Shown: piece by piece, positions 8,019 to 15,235 of the stretch
How positions within the stretch are numbered: the stretch's first letter is position 1
Layout of the letters: each line of letters starts with the position of its first letter
From: Ascidiaceihabitans sp039975415
Lineage (GTDB): Bacteria > Pseudomonadota > Alphaproteobacteria > Rhodobacterales > Rhodobacteraceae
DNA length: 64,000 nt
Reading direction: 5' to 3' (one strand)
NCBI RefSeq assembly: GCF_039975415.1
Contig: NZ_JBDWHD010000001.1
Translations under genes and position numbers: made by a program
Notes under the pieces: generated by a model
Databases searched by the model: none
What the model was told of the DNA's origin: nothing
Seen by the model: the letters and a program-made list of their open reading frames with translations, nothing else

Positions 8019-8088
8019 ATCGCCCTCCGCGATGATGCGGGGTGCCGGGCAGATGCATATTCAGGTCAGGGAAATCCCATGCCGCCAT
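7996..8088 (-). CDS. Small ORF (30 aa) between cobalamin riboswitch and DUF1636 gene
   Basis: A 30-codon frame begins MAAWDFPDLNMHLPG and carries HH and a basic C-terminus. GGAGG at 8094-8098 sits 5 bases before the ATG at 8088; a second ATG directly before it (8091) is too close to the motif. The frame overlaps the first 23 bases of the DUF1636 gene in another frame, so it could couple translation or act as a leader peptide. I know no family for it. It is supported by the ribosome binding site and by its position in a regulated leader, not by homology. It may be incidental. Confidence 0.4.
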   Translation of the reverse strand: MAAWDFPDLNMHLPGTPHHRGGRYEQRAHP

Positions 8089-8154
8089 CATAACCTCCGA
8101 ACCAGAATCCCCGTCTGGGTTGAGTTGCATTGACGGCACCAAAGCGCCGCTTGA

Positions 8155-8340
8155 TGGCAGGTCTCCTGACTTGCGGATCAGCGTTTCCCCGAACCTTCCC
8201 AAGCCCTACAGGCCCAGTGGTTTTTATCGAGGTCACTCACCGCTCACAGTTGCGGGGGCAGTTACGGATTTGGCGCTTTGAGCTTGGCCTCACCGTATTC
8301 CCTTTTCATTCCAGGCGCGTGTAAGACGACTGGAAACCAT
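8155..8340 (-). promoter_or_regulatory. Cobalamin (B12) riboswitch
   Basis: Read on the minus strand, the hallmark blocks of the AdoCbl-family riboswitch appear in order: GGGAATACGGTGAG, then TGCCCCCGCAACTGTGAGCG (the B12 box core), CCACTGGGCC, GGGAAGGTTCGG and GATCCGCAAGTCAGGAGACC at the 3' side. It lies ~70 bases before the small ORF and ~140 before the DUF1636 gene. Known riboswitches of this class reduce expression when B12 is abundant, by terminator formation or by masking the ribosome binding site. No strong U-tract terminator is visible after the aptamer, so translational control of the downstream ORFs looks more likely here. Confidence 0.95.
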
Positions 8341-8465
8341 CTTCTTCATCCTTGCGATAGTCACGTTCCAAGGTCAATCAAAATGCAGGCACATTGCTTT
8401 TATAAAGCGACATCAAGACGTGAACGGGGCGCGTGGGGTGTCACTCATATGGATCAGGTCAGGGT

Positions 8466-8980
8466 TTAAAGGTCTCTAACACAGTTTCCGCATCGGTCTC
8501 GGGATTGACGATACAAAGCCTGAACACCATCTCGCCGCGCCATTTCGTGGGCAAACACAGCAGGGCACCAGAATGGCAGCGCATCGCCGATGTCTTCCCC
8601 ATCCAGTTTCCGGGCATAGCGGTGGACTGCGTAAGTGGCCCAAGCAATCGGCCCCGGCGCATTCGCATCACCAATCAGTTTGACTGATTTGATCCCGGCG
8701 TCGGCCCATTCTGCCTCGCGCGTTTTCAGATCGTTGTAGACGGCGTTGTTTTCCAAGCGCGAAGACACAAGCAGAACCCCGTCACATCTTCTTTAAAGTG
8801 GGACGGGCCAGAACATTCTTCCCATGTGCCCTGCGCCAAATCCCAAAGGTCAGGTAGGTTGCGGTTCATATCGACAAATTCGCGCACCTCGGCATTCGAA
8901 AACCCAAGCTGCCCGATGGTTTCGTCCAATGACAGGCCCAATGTCCATCGGCCCAAATAGGATGTCGTAGCGGAGATCAC
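8466..8980 (-). pseudogene. Remnant of a trimethylamine/dimethylamine dehydrogenase-like flavoprotein
   Basis: Two frames carry pieces of one family. The upstream piece (8980 down to ~8780) reads NRNLPDLWDLAQGTWEECSG, as in the TIM-barrel part of TMA dehydrogenase-type NADH:flavin oxidoreductases. The second piece (8768 down to 8466) reads EWADAGIKSVKLIGDANAPG and then AVHRYARKLDGEDIGDALPF, the conserved C-terminus of the same family. The large middle part is missing, and the join near 8770-8790 also changes frame. The N-terminus is lacking too. It is a deletion relic, not a sequencing slip, and belongs with the decayed amine-type locus to its right. Confidence 0.75.
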
Positions 8981-9049
8981 GCACGGGGAAGCTGCTGTTG
9001 GAAAGCTGCTGTGTTTGCAGTCGTGACAGAATAACGGCTTAGGGTGGGC

Positions 9050-9988
9050 TTAAATCTTTTGCGACGCAGGGACGCCGGGGTATCCCCATTTCGAGATCGA
9101 CTGCGTTGCGTGATCAATGAAGGTATCCACGGATAAAACCGACCGTGCGCCGTGTGGGATCACGAACCCCAATCGCATAGGGCGGTGCGTGCCCTCCAAT
9201 GGAATAAACCGCAATTCGCGCCCGTCAGGTGACAGGTCTGAATGGGGCCGGATGTTGGCCATGGAAAATCCGAAACCATTCGCCACCAAAGACCGCATTA
9301 CCGCCATATCGCGTGTCCGTTCCACGATTTTCGGGGCGACAGAAGCCTGTTCAAAAATGCTAAGGAAATAGGTGCTGCTGATCGGCAGATCGAGCAAGAC
9401 CATTGGATGGTTCGCCAACATTTTGACCGAGACGGATTTGTGATCTGCCAAAGGATGATACCCCGACACGACCGCATACAACGGCAGTGAGCGGACAGGG
9501 ATGAACTCCAGATCAGGCGGAATTTCCAGATCATACGTTAAGGCCACGTCAATTTCAGCGCATCTGAGCTTTTCGATCAGTGTCTCTTGGTCACATTCAA
9601 ATTGTGAAACCTGTACGTCGGGATGAGCGTCTTGAAACCTGCGCCGGATTGCGGGCAACAACACCTGCACAAACGTCAAAAGACAGCCGACATTCAGCGG
9701 GCCTTGCACGTTGCCCGATATGGTGCCCGCAAGCCGGTTAAGACCTTCGGCCTCGTTCAGAACCCGGCGCGCCTGATCCATGAATTGCCGGCCTGCCTGC
9801 GTCAATCTTAGGCCGTGGGCGTGTTTGCGTACAAACAGCGGTAGGCCAAATTCAGCCTCTAACTGGGTGATCGCAGCCGAGATCGAGGGCGAAGACACGT
9901 TGACCATCGCACTTGCTTGCGCAATGGACCCCTGTTCGCCGACAGAGACGAAGTATTCCAATTGCCGCAATGTGAAACGTGATGCCAT
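9050..9988 (-). CDS. LysR-family transcriptional regulator
   Basis: The 312-residue protein has an N-terminal winged helix-turn-helix (LRQLEYFVSVGEQGSIAQAS with recognition segment VSSPSISAAITQLEAEFGLP, residues ~7-50). A two-lobed periplasmic-binding-like effector domain follows from ~residue 90 (NVGCLLTFVQVLLPAIRRRF). It is in the same direction and 105 bp downstream of the DUF1028 gene, so it may be the last gene of the RidA/DUF1028/monooxygenase operon or have its own promoter. LysR proteins usually control adjacent genes in response to a pathway metabolite. The ligand here is unknown, probably an amine or carboxylate from the same pathway. Confidence 0.9.
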   Translation of the reverse strand: MASRFTLRQLEYFVSVGEQGSIAQASAMVNVSSPSISAAITQLEAEFGLPLFVRKHAHGLRLTQAGRQFMDQARRVLNEAEGLNRLAGTISGNVQGPLNVGCLLTFVQVLLPAIRRRFQDAHPDVQVSQFECDQETLIEKLRCAEIDVALTYDLEIPPDLEFIPVRSLPLYAVVSGYHPLADHKSVSVKMLANHPMVLLDLPISSTYFLSIFEQASVAPKIVERTRDMAVMRSLVANGFGFSMANIRPHSDLSPDGRELRFIPLEGTHRPMRLGFVIPHGARSVLSVDTFIDHATQSISKWGYPGVPASQKI

Positions 9989-10093
9989 TAAGCCAACATG
10001 CCTGAACCGCAGACAGGATCAAGCTGAATAAGGGGCCACATAAATGGGGCAGGTGTTCAGATCTGCAAAAGCGGTGACGCGATAAGAAAGGCC

Positions 10094-10768
10094 CTATTCG
10101 TCACCGGGCACGCCATAAGAAGGGGCCTCGCGGGGGTCAATTGCGCGTTGCACATAGGCGTCCAGTTGGGGCTTGTAGATCTCCCAAGCCGTTGCGACGC
10201 TTTCGATCGGACAGGTTTCTGTCCAATCGCAGCGCAAATCCGCCACGGGCCACGCGACCTTGTCCACCAACAGCATTCCAGCGGAATGAAGCGGCCCCGC
10301 TTCGCCACCCTGTGCCAGCCCCGCACGCATCGCGGCAATCAGGCGATCCCCAAGGTGCCCCGTAGACGCAAGAAACCCGTCCACAACCGCCTGCGGCACA
10401 CCGTCGTTGGCCAGCATGTTGCCGCCGGACGCCACATCCTGCGCTTGCGCTTGGGTCCAAATGCCAAGGGAATTCGGGCCGGAATGGATCGCCGTGGCAC
10501 CTGTTTTATCGACCGCCAAGACCTGACGGTATTCGATGAATTTTCCTTGCGCCTGTACGGCCGCGATGGCCTGTGACGCATGCATCCCTTCGGCCATCAG
10601 ATCAAGCGCCAATGGCCCCAGTGTCGGGTCTGTTACATTCTGTGAGGCGACGGCGCCAACGCCTGCACGCGCATAGGCGCATCGCGCCGCAACGGCGGGG
10701 GAAGAGGATGAAATCGCCAGACCAAACATGCCAGTCTCGGCGCAGCGGGCAACAAGGGAAAAGGTCAT
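10094..10768 (-). CDS. DUF1028 family protein (Ntn-hydrolase-like fold)
   Basis: The 224-residue protein shows the DUF1028 signature: an N-terminal TFSLVARCAETGMFGLAISS, then GVGAVASQNVTDPTLGPLAL and GNMLAND..VVDGFLAS further in. The family is assigned to the Ntn-hydrolase-like superfamily and frequently neighbours RidA proteins and amine or amino-acid catabolic genes. Its reaction is unproven. The ATG overlaps the stop of the RidA gene (ATGA), so the two are translationally coupled and likely act together, perhaps by hydrolysing or clearing a reactive intermediate. No signal peptide is seen, so it should be cytoplasmic. Confidence 0.88.
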   Translation of the reverse strand: MTFSLVARCAETGMFGLAISSSSPAVAARCAYARAGVGAVASQNVTDPTLGPLALDLMAEGMHASQAIAAVQAQGKFIEYRQVLAVDKTGATAIHSGPNSLGIWTQAQAQDVASGGNMLANDGVPQAVVDGFLASTGHLGDRLIAAMRAGLAQGGEAGPLHSAGMLLVDKVAWPVADLRCDWTETCPIESVATAWEIYKPQLDAYVQRAIDPREAPSYGVPGDE

Positions 10769-11181
10769 GCGGGGATCACCGCCGTGCCATCAATTTCGAC
10801 CAGCCATTCGGGCCGCGCGAGGGCCTGCACAACCAAACCTGTCGACACCGGATGCACGCCTTTGATGTATTCCCCCATGGTGCGATAAACGGCTTCGCGG
10901 TGGCGCACATCGGTGATGTAGACCACGACTTTGACAAGGTGCTCCATCTCACCGCCCGCTTCTTCGATCAGCTGTTTGATATTTTGCATAACTTTATGCG
11001 TCTGCTCAACGGGATCGTTGCTGGTGATGTTCACTGCGTCATCCAGATTCTGTGGGCATTGGCCACGCAGCCAGACGGTTTTTCCGCCTTCCGTAACAAC
11101 CGCTTGGCACAGATCATTGTCGAGGTTCTGTTCGGGATAGGTGTCCGAAGTGTTGAATTTGCGAATGCGGGTATGGGCCAT
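10765..11181 (-). CDS. RidA family (YjgF/YER057c) enamine/imine deaminase-like protein
   Basis: The product of 138 residues (start 11181) belongs to the RidA superfamily. It shows the typical central VYITDVRHREAVYRTMGEYI and the C-terminal VQALARPEWLVEIDGTAVIP. Archetypal RidA proteins use an Arg before a conserved Val-x-x-Ala-Leu segment near the C-terminus. Here the residue order is VVQALARPEWLVEI, with Arg after the Ala-Leu, so it is a divergent subgroup rather than canonical RidA. These subgroups often lie in amine catabolic operons. The start was set at MAHTR; a longer open frame upstream runs into the monooxygenase gene and was discarded. The stop overlaps the DUF1028 start. Confidence 0.88.
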   Translation of the reverse strand: MAHTRIRKFNTSDTYPEQNLDNDLCQAVVTEGGKTVWLRGQCPQNLDDAVNITSNDPVEQTHKVMQNIKQLIEEAGGEMEHLVKVVVYITDVRHREAVYRTMGEYIKGVHPVSTGLVVQALARPEWLVEIDGTAVIPA

Positions 11182-11197
11182 TTGGATGTTCCTATAG

Positions 11198-12475
11198 TTA
11201 TTCTGCGGCGGGGCGCACGATTTCAGCGGCACCACGATAATCGGCGTAGGCGCGTTGAATGCCAATCTGGTCTGCGACAAATTTTGCATCATGCCAGACA
11301 CCCCAAAGAAAGGTCGATCCACGCCGTGACTGCCACGGCAGACCCAGAAAATAGACGCCGGGTTCTTTGGATACGCCGCGTTGGTGGATGGGCGCACCTT
11401 TGTCATCAAAGGCATCGACCTTAAGCCAGCCGAAGTCCTGTTTGTATCCGGTTGCCCAAATGATTGTCGTGATGGTTTCTTTGGCGAAATCAATACGGTC
11501 GATTGGGTTGGTGAGGCTATCTGGATCCGGGTACATTTCGCGGGCCTCAGGCTCTGGCGGCAGATCAAGCCCCATGGCGCTGGCATAGGCATCCGCCGCG
11601 TCCAGCATCCCAAGGTAATTGGCATCACCTGCATCGATGTTGGTTTTCACATCCCCCGCAAAAGACAGTGTGCCATCCGCGTAGGCTGTTGTACGACCCA
11701 ACAAAGTCACGCCCTCTTTCGCAAGGCGGCGGAAATCCATGGTGCGTCCGCCATATGCGCCACTGACCGAGATCGTCACATGTTCGGTACCCGGTTCTTG
11801 GGCGGCAAGATCCCACAATCCCAAAACACCCAACCACCATACAAAATCGCGCCCGCGATAGCGGCGCGGCGGGCGGTCGTGCGGGCCAACGGACAAAAAC
11901 ACTTTGCGCCCCGCCCTGTTCAATTCATCCGCGATTTGCGCCCCGGACGATCCGGCCCCAACGACCATAACCGCCCCTGCATCAAGTTGGTCGGGGTTGC
12001 GGTAGTCTGCGGAATGTATCTGTGTCACCGGCGCGTCAGCTGAGACAATCGGCGGGATCACCGGATGTTGAAACGCGCCCGTTGCAGATACGATGCGCGT
12101 CGCCTCGATCACGCCATTTGTGGTCTCAACGCGGAACCCGGCACGATCAGGCAAGCGTTCGGCTTTGATCACTTCCACGCCCGTTCGCACAGGCGCGTCC
12201 ACCATCGCCGCATATTCTTCGATGTAGTCGGCGACGCGATCTTTGCCTACGAATTCATCAGGTGCGTTGCCGTTAAATTCCATGTTGGGGAACCGGTCGT
12301 GCCAGACAGGGCCGTTTGTCACCAAAGCGTCCCACCGCGATGTGCGCCAGGCCTCAGCGATGCGGCTTTTTTCAAGCACCAGAAACTGGACGCCCTGTTT
12401 GCCCAGATGTTCACACAGCGCGATTCCCGCTTGCCCCGCCCCAACAACAAGCGTGTCTATGGTTTCAACTGGCAT
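11198..12475 (-). CDS. Flavin-containing monooxygenase-like oxidoreductase
   Basis: The 425-residue protein has two Rossmann nucleotide-binding motifs: FAD site VVGAGQAGIALCEHLGKQG (residues ~10-28) and NADPH site MVVGAGSSGAQIADEL (~170-185). An ATG motif (IIWATGYKQDFGWL) near residue 345 is typical of class B flavin monooxygenases and relatives such as CzcO. It would oxygenate an N- or S-containing substrate in the cytoplasm. As first gene of an apparent operon with RidA and DUF1028, it probably produces an imine or enamine handled downstream; this is inference. The FMO motif FxGxxxHxxx(Y/F) is only loosely visible (GAFQHPVIPP), so a specific substrate such as trimethylamine is not supported. 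Confidence 0.85.
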   Translation of the reverse strand: MPVETIDTLVVGAGQAGIALCEHLGKQGVQFLVLEKSRIAEAWRTSRWDALVTNGPVWHDRFPNMEFNGNAPDEFVGKDRVADYIEEYAAMVDAPVRTGVEVIKAERLPDRAGFRVETTNGVIEATRIVSATGAFQHPVIPPIVSADAPVTQIHSADYRNPDQLDAGAVMVVGAGSSGAQIADELNRAGRKVFLSVGPHDRPPRRYRGRDFVWWLGVLGLWDLAAQEPGTEHVTISVSGAYGGRTMDFRRLAKEGVTLLGRTTAYADGTLSFAGDVKTNIDAGDANYLGMLDAADAYASAMGLDLPPEPEAREMYPDPDSLTNPIDRIDFAKETITTIIWATGYKQDFGWLKVDAFDDKGAPIHQRGVSKEPGVYFLGLPWQSRRGSTFLWGVWHDAKFVADQIGIQRAYADYRGAAEIVRPAAE

Positions 12476-12759
12476 AGGCGTAATCCCCCCCCGGGCGTGA
12501 TGTGGTTTGGATGTGGTTTCATCCGCTTGTGTTCCAGTTCTGCCTTTAGCTGCGCGTTGGGGAAAGAAGTGTCTACATTAGTCCTGATTAGGTTCTGGCT
12601 AAGTTTTTGTGTGGAAGGAAAGGATTCACCTAAGCTCGCCTTCGGCAGAAACGATTTCTTAACATCCTGCGCTTCGTCCTAATCTTTGCCAAGGAACCTG
12701 CGGGATAGCGTTGGCAAAGGCTGTGCATGCCGGGTTCCTTACAATGCTGGGGGACACCA
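12476..12759. promoter_or_regulatory. Divergent promoter region, monooxygenase operon / relic ABC transporter
   Basis: The 284 bp separate the minus-strand monooxygenase gene from the plus-strand relic transporter. It is the natural place for LysR binding. I see no strong inverted repeat beyond short T-N11-A-like matches, and no convincing sigma-70 pair. A G-run lies just before the monooxygenase start (GGGGGGGATTACGCCT on the minus strand) and could serve as ribosome binding site. Confidence 0.35.
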
Positions 12760-13671
12760 ATGCAGGACACTGCGGAAATTGCGGTTGATGTGCGCGGCGC
12801 GGTCAAGCGCTACGGAAGTTTCACCGCCCTGTAAAAATTTTGCTTGGCATACGGGACAATGAATTTTCACCCTTTTGGGTCCCTCTGGCTTTGGGAAAAC
12901 CACGCTGCTGCACATGATTGCGGGTTTTGAAGACGTCACCGAAGGTGGAATTTTTCTGTTTGGCGACGAGATCGCGAAACTGGCCCCAAACCAGTGCCCC
13001 GTGAACACAGTGTTTCAGAACTACGCGCTGTTTCCGCATATGACGATCCTAGATAACGTGGGGTTCGGCCTTGAGATGAAAGGCGCCTCGCGATCAGATG
13101 CGCGCAAACGTGCCAGAGTGATGCTTGTGCTGGTCCAGCTGACGCAATTCGCTCACCGCAAACCTGCAAACCTGCAAACCCGCACAACTGTCGGGTGGCC
13201 AACAACAACGCGTGGCCCTTGCCCGCGCCTTGGCCCCATCCCCCAAAGTCTTGCTGCTGGATGAGCCGCTGTCCGCGCTTGATCTGAAGCTGCGCAAGGC
13301 CCTGCAGATTGAACTGAAACACATCCGACGCGAGACGGGCATTGCCTTTATCTTTGTGACCCACGATCAGGAAGAAGCCCTGACAATGTCTGACAGGATT
13401 GCGGTCATGTCTGCGGGTGAATTGCAACAACTTGGCGCACCACGTGATATTTACGAATACCCGCGCAACATGTTTGTGGCGCGTTTCTGGCCCCGATCTT
13501 TTGGGCGGTGCCAAAGCATTCATGATCGGTTCGCTGATTGAAGAGCAGTTCAAAGGCAACGCTGGCAATTGGCCGTTTGGGGCGGCCGCTTCTATGATCC
13601 TGCTGACAATGGTGATGGTTGTGCTGTTGATCTTTGCCCGTCAGCAACGCGAGGCGAGGGTCCAGACATGA
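12760..13671 (+). pseudogene. PotA-type ABC ATPase fused by deletion to the end of a PotB-type permease
   Basis: The ATG at 12760 starts a polyamine/spermidine-type ATPase (VDVRGAVKRYGSFTAL). A stop follows at codon 25, then a deleted base in DNEF(F)TLLGPSG. The rest continues in other frames: Walker A GPSGFGKTT, QNYALFPHMTILDNVGFGLE, a broken signature near 13185-13215, then VLLLDEPLSALDLKLRKALQ and FVTHDQEEALTMSDRIAVMS. At about 13492 the text jumps into the C-terminus of a permease (IGSLIEEQFKGNAGNWPFGA, then a final hydrophobic helix), which stops at 13669-13671. The ATPase tail and most of the permease are therefore lost. Multiple independent lesions show long-standing decay. Confidence 0.88.
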
Positions 13672-13741
13672 GCGACAATACCGATGTCAAAACCTACGCG
13701 GGCTTCAAGGCGATGACGGTGCTGTGCCTTATCATCTTTTA
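13668..13741 (+). pseudogene. Start fragment of a PotC-type permease
   Basis: The ATG overlaps the stop of the upstream permease relic (ATGA), as in intact transporter operons. About 24 residues remain: a polar N-terminus MSDNTDVKTYAGFKAMTV and the beginning of the first membrane helix, then a stop at 13739-13741. The gene has been cut within helix 1, probably by the deletion that brought the imelysin operon close. Confidence 0.65.
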
Positions 13742-13814
13742 AGCCCATTAAAGTTGGCCAGCGCATCGGGTTCAAGGGCTTGGTAGGTGAAAATCGACAG
13801 ACATCAAAATTCTT

Positions 13815-13855
13815 TACTAAAAAAGTCGGGTTGACATGTCTTATGAAATTACTCA
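13815..13855 (+). promoter_or_regulatory. Candidate promoter/iron-responsive operator of imelysin operon
   Basis: Within the 198 bp before the imelysin operon is an A-rich dyad TACTAAAAAAGTC (13815-13827), closely followed by TTGACA (13831-13836), which resembles a -35 box. A second TGA...TCA spacing occurs over 13832-13855. Iron-regulated genes of Rhodobacterales often carry AT-rich dyads bound by RirA/IscR/Irr-type regulators, but I cannot match this to a specific consensus from memory. It is a proposal only. Confidence 0.3.
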
Positions 13856-13939
13856 GGTATTGGCGCAGACCCAATTCGCGGCCACCTAGCTCAAGTGCCA
13901 TGGCTTCCGCTTGCATTTTTCTTATCGTTAGGAGGCACC

Positions 13940-15202
13940 ATGAAACCTGTTTATCTGTCAACTTCCGTGCTGTGTTTGGCATTGGCCACCCCCGCGTTTG
14001 CAACTGACAAAACCGAAGTTCTGCAAACGTATGCCGATATCGCCGCGGCCAAATACGCGGACAGTCTTGCAACTGCGCAGACCTTACAAGACGCGGTAAA
14101 CGCATTGGTGGCAGACCCATCAGCTGAGGCATTGCAAGCCGCCAAGTCAGCGTGGCTGTCGGCACGGGTGCCTTATCAGCAGACCGAAGTATACCGCTTT
14201 GGCAATCCGATCGTCGATGATTGGGAAGGCAAGGTGAACGCATGGCCGCTGGACGAAGGATTGATCGACTACGTGGATGCGTCCTACGGCGGGCCATCTG
14301 ATGAAAATGAACTTGCCGCCCTGAATGTTGTGGCCAACCCGAAGTTTTCTTTGTCGGGCAAGGACATCGACGCCAGCGACATCACACCGGCTTTGCTGGC
14401 TGAAACACTGCATGAGGCAGACGGGATCGAGGCCAACGTCGCAACCGGTTATCACGCGATTGAATTCATGCTGTGGGGGCAGGACTTGAATGGGCACGGC
14501 GCAGGTGCTGGCAACCGTCCTTGGACAGATTACGCAAAGGGCGACGCATGCACCCATGACAACTGTGACCGCCGCGCGGATTATCTGGTGGCTGCCACAC
14601 AGCTGTTGGTGTCCGATCTGGAATGGATGGCAGCGCAATGGGCGGATGCAGGTGTGGCGCGTGCCGACTTGACTGCGAATGTCGACGCCGGTTTGGCCGC
14701 GATTTTGACGGGCATGGGGTCATTGTCATATGGAGAGCAAGCAGGCGAACGCATGCGTCTTGGCCTGATGCTGAATGACCCCGAAGAAGAACATTCCTGT
14801 TTTGCCGACAACACCCACAACGATCACTATTATGACGGGTTGGGCGTGCAGAACGTATATGTGGGCGAATACATCCGCATTGATGGCACTTTGGTGTCGG
14901 GGCCATCCCTGGCGGATCTGGTTCTGGCCGCAGACCCCGCGCTGGATGCCGAAATGCAAGGGAAGTTGTCGACGACGATGATGTCTTTGGGACGCATAAA
15001 AACGGCGGCCGAAGCCGGATTTGCCTACGACCAGATGCTGGAACGAGGCAATGCGGCAGGCGAAGCGTTGGTGATGGGCGGCGTGAACGGATTGATCGAT
15101 CAAACGCGCAGCATCGAAAGGGTGGTCACGGCGCTGGGCCTTGATCAGATCGCTTTTGAGGGGTCCGACAGCTTAGATGATCCCGAAGCTGTGTTCCAGT
15201 AA
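13940..15202 (+). CDS. Imelysin family periplasmic protein (iron-regulated, IrpA/ICMP-like)
   Basis: The 420-residue precursor has a Sec signal peptide (MKPVYLSTSVLCLALATPAFA, shown here to residue 21 less one) followed by a mostly helical Peptidase_M75/imelysin domain. The signature GYHAIEFMLWGQDLNGHG is intact, with H172 and E175 in the HxxE putative metal site. AGGAGG lies 5 bases before the ATG at 13940. Imelysin proteins are periplasmic or surface proteins linked to iron uptake in many marine bacteria; proteolytic activity is disputed. It heads a four-gene run with a di-haem oxidase, a second imelysin and a DUF1513 protein, a combination seen repeatedly in this group. Confidence 0.9.
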   Translation: MKPVYLSTSVLCLALATPAFATDKTEVLQTYADIAAAKYADSLATAQTLQDAVNALVADPSAEALQAAKSAWLSARVPYQQTEVYRFGNPIVDDWEGKVNAWPLDEGLIDYVDASYGGPSDENELAALNVVANPKFSLSGKDIDASDITPALLAETLHEADGIEANVATGYHAIEFMLWGQDLNGHGAGAGNRPWTDYAKGDACTHDNCDRRADYLVAATQLLVSDLEWMAAQWADAGVARADLTANVDAGLAAILTGMGSLSYGEQAGERMRLGLMLNDPEEEHSCFADNTHNDHYYDGLGVQNVYVGEYIRIDGTLVSGPSLADLVLAADPALDAEMQGKLSTTMMSLGRIKTAAEAGFAYDQMLERGNAAGEALVMGGVNGLIDQTRSIERVVTALGLDQIAFEGSDSLDDPEAVFQ

Positions 15203-15235
15203 CGCATTTGGCCTGACAGCAAGGCACGAAAAATC

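Noticed and set aside
8041..8055. TGCCGGGCAG near the DUF1636 start as a fourth copy of the mini-insertion.
   Set aside because: It lacks the CCCYTCTC start and the internal hairpin, and it lies within coding sequence in frame.
10573..12043. Plus-strand frames of 220-283 codons opposite RidA/DUF1028/monooxygenase.
   Set aside because: No recognisable domains and no ribosome binding sites; the minus strand has overlapping coupled genes.
13641..14297. A 218-codon minus-strand frame across the start of the imelysin gene.
   Set aside because: Overlaps a secure gene and its promoter; a segment (residues ~135-190) looks somewhat protein-like but matches nothing I know.
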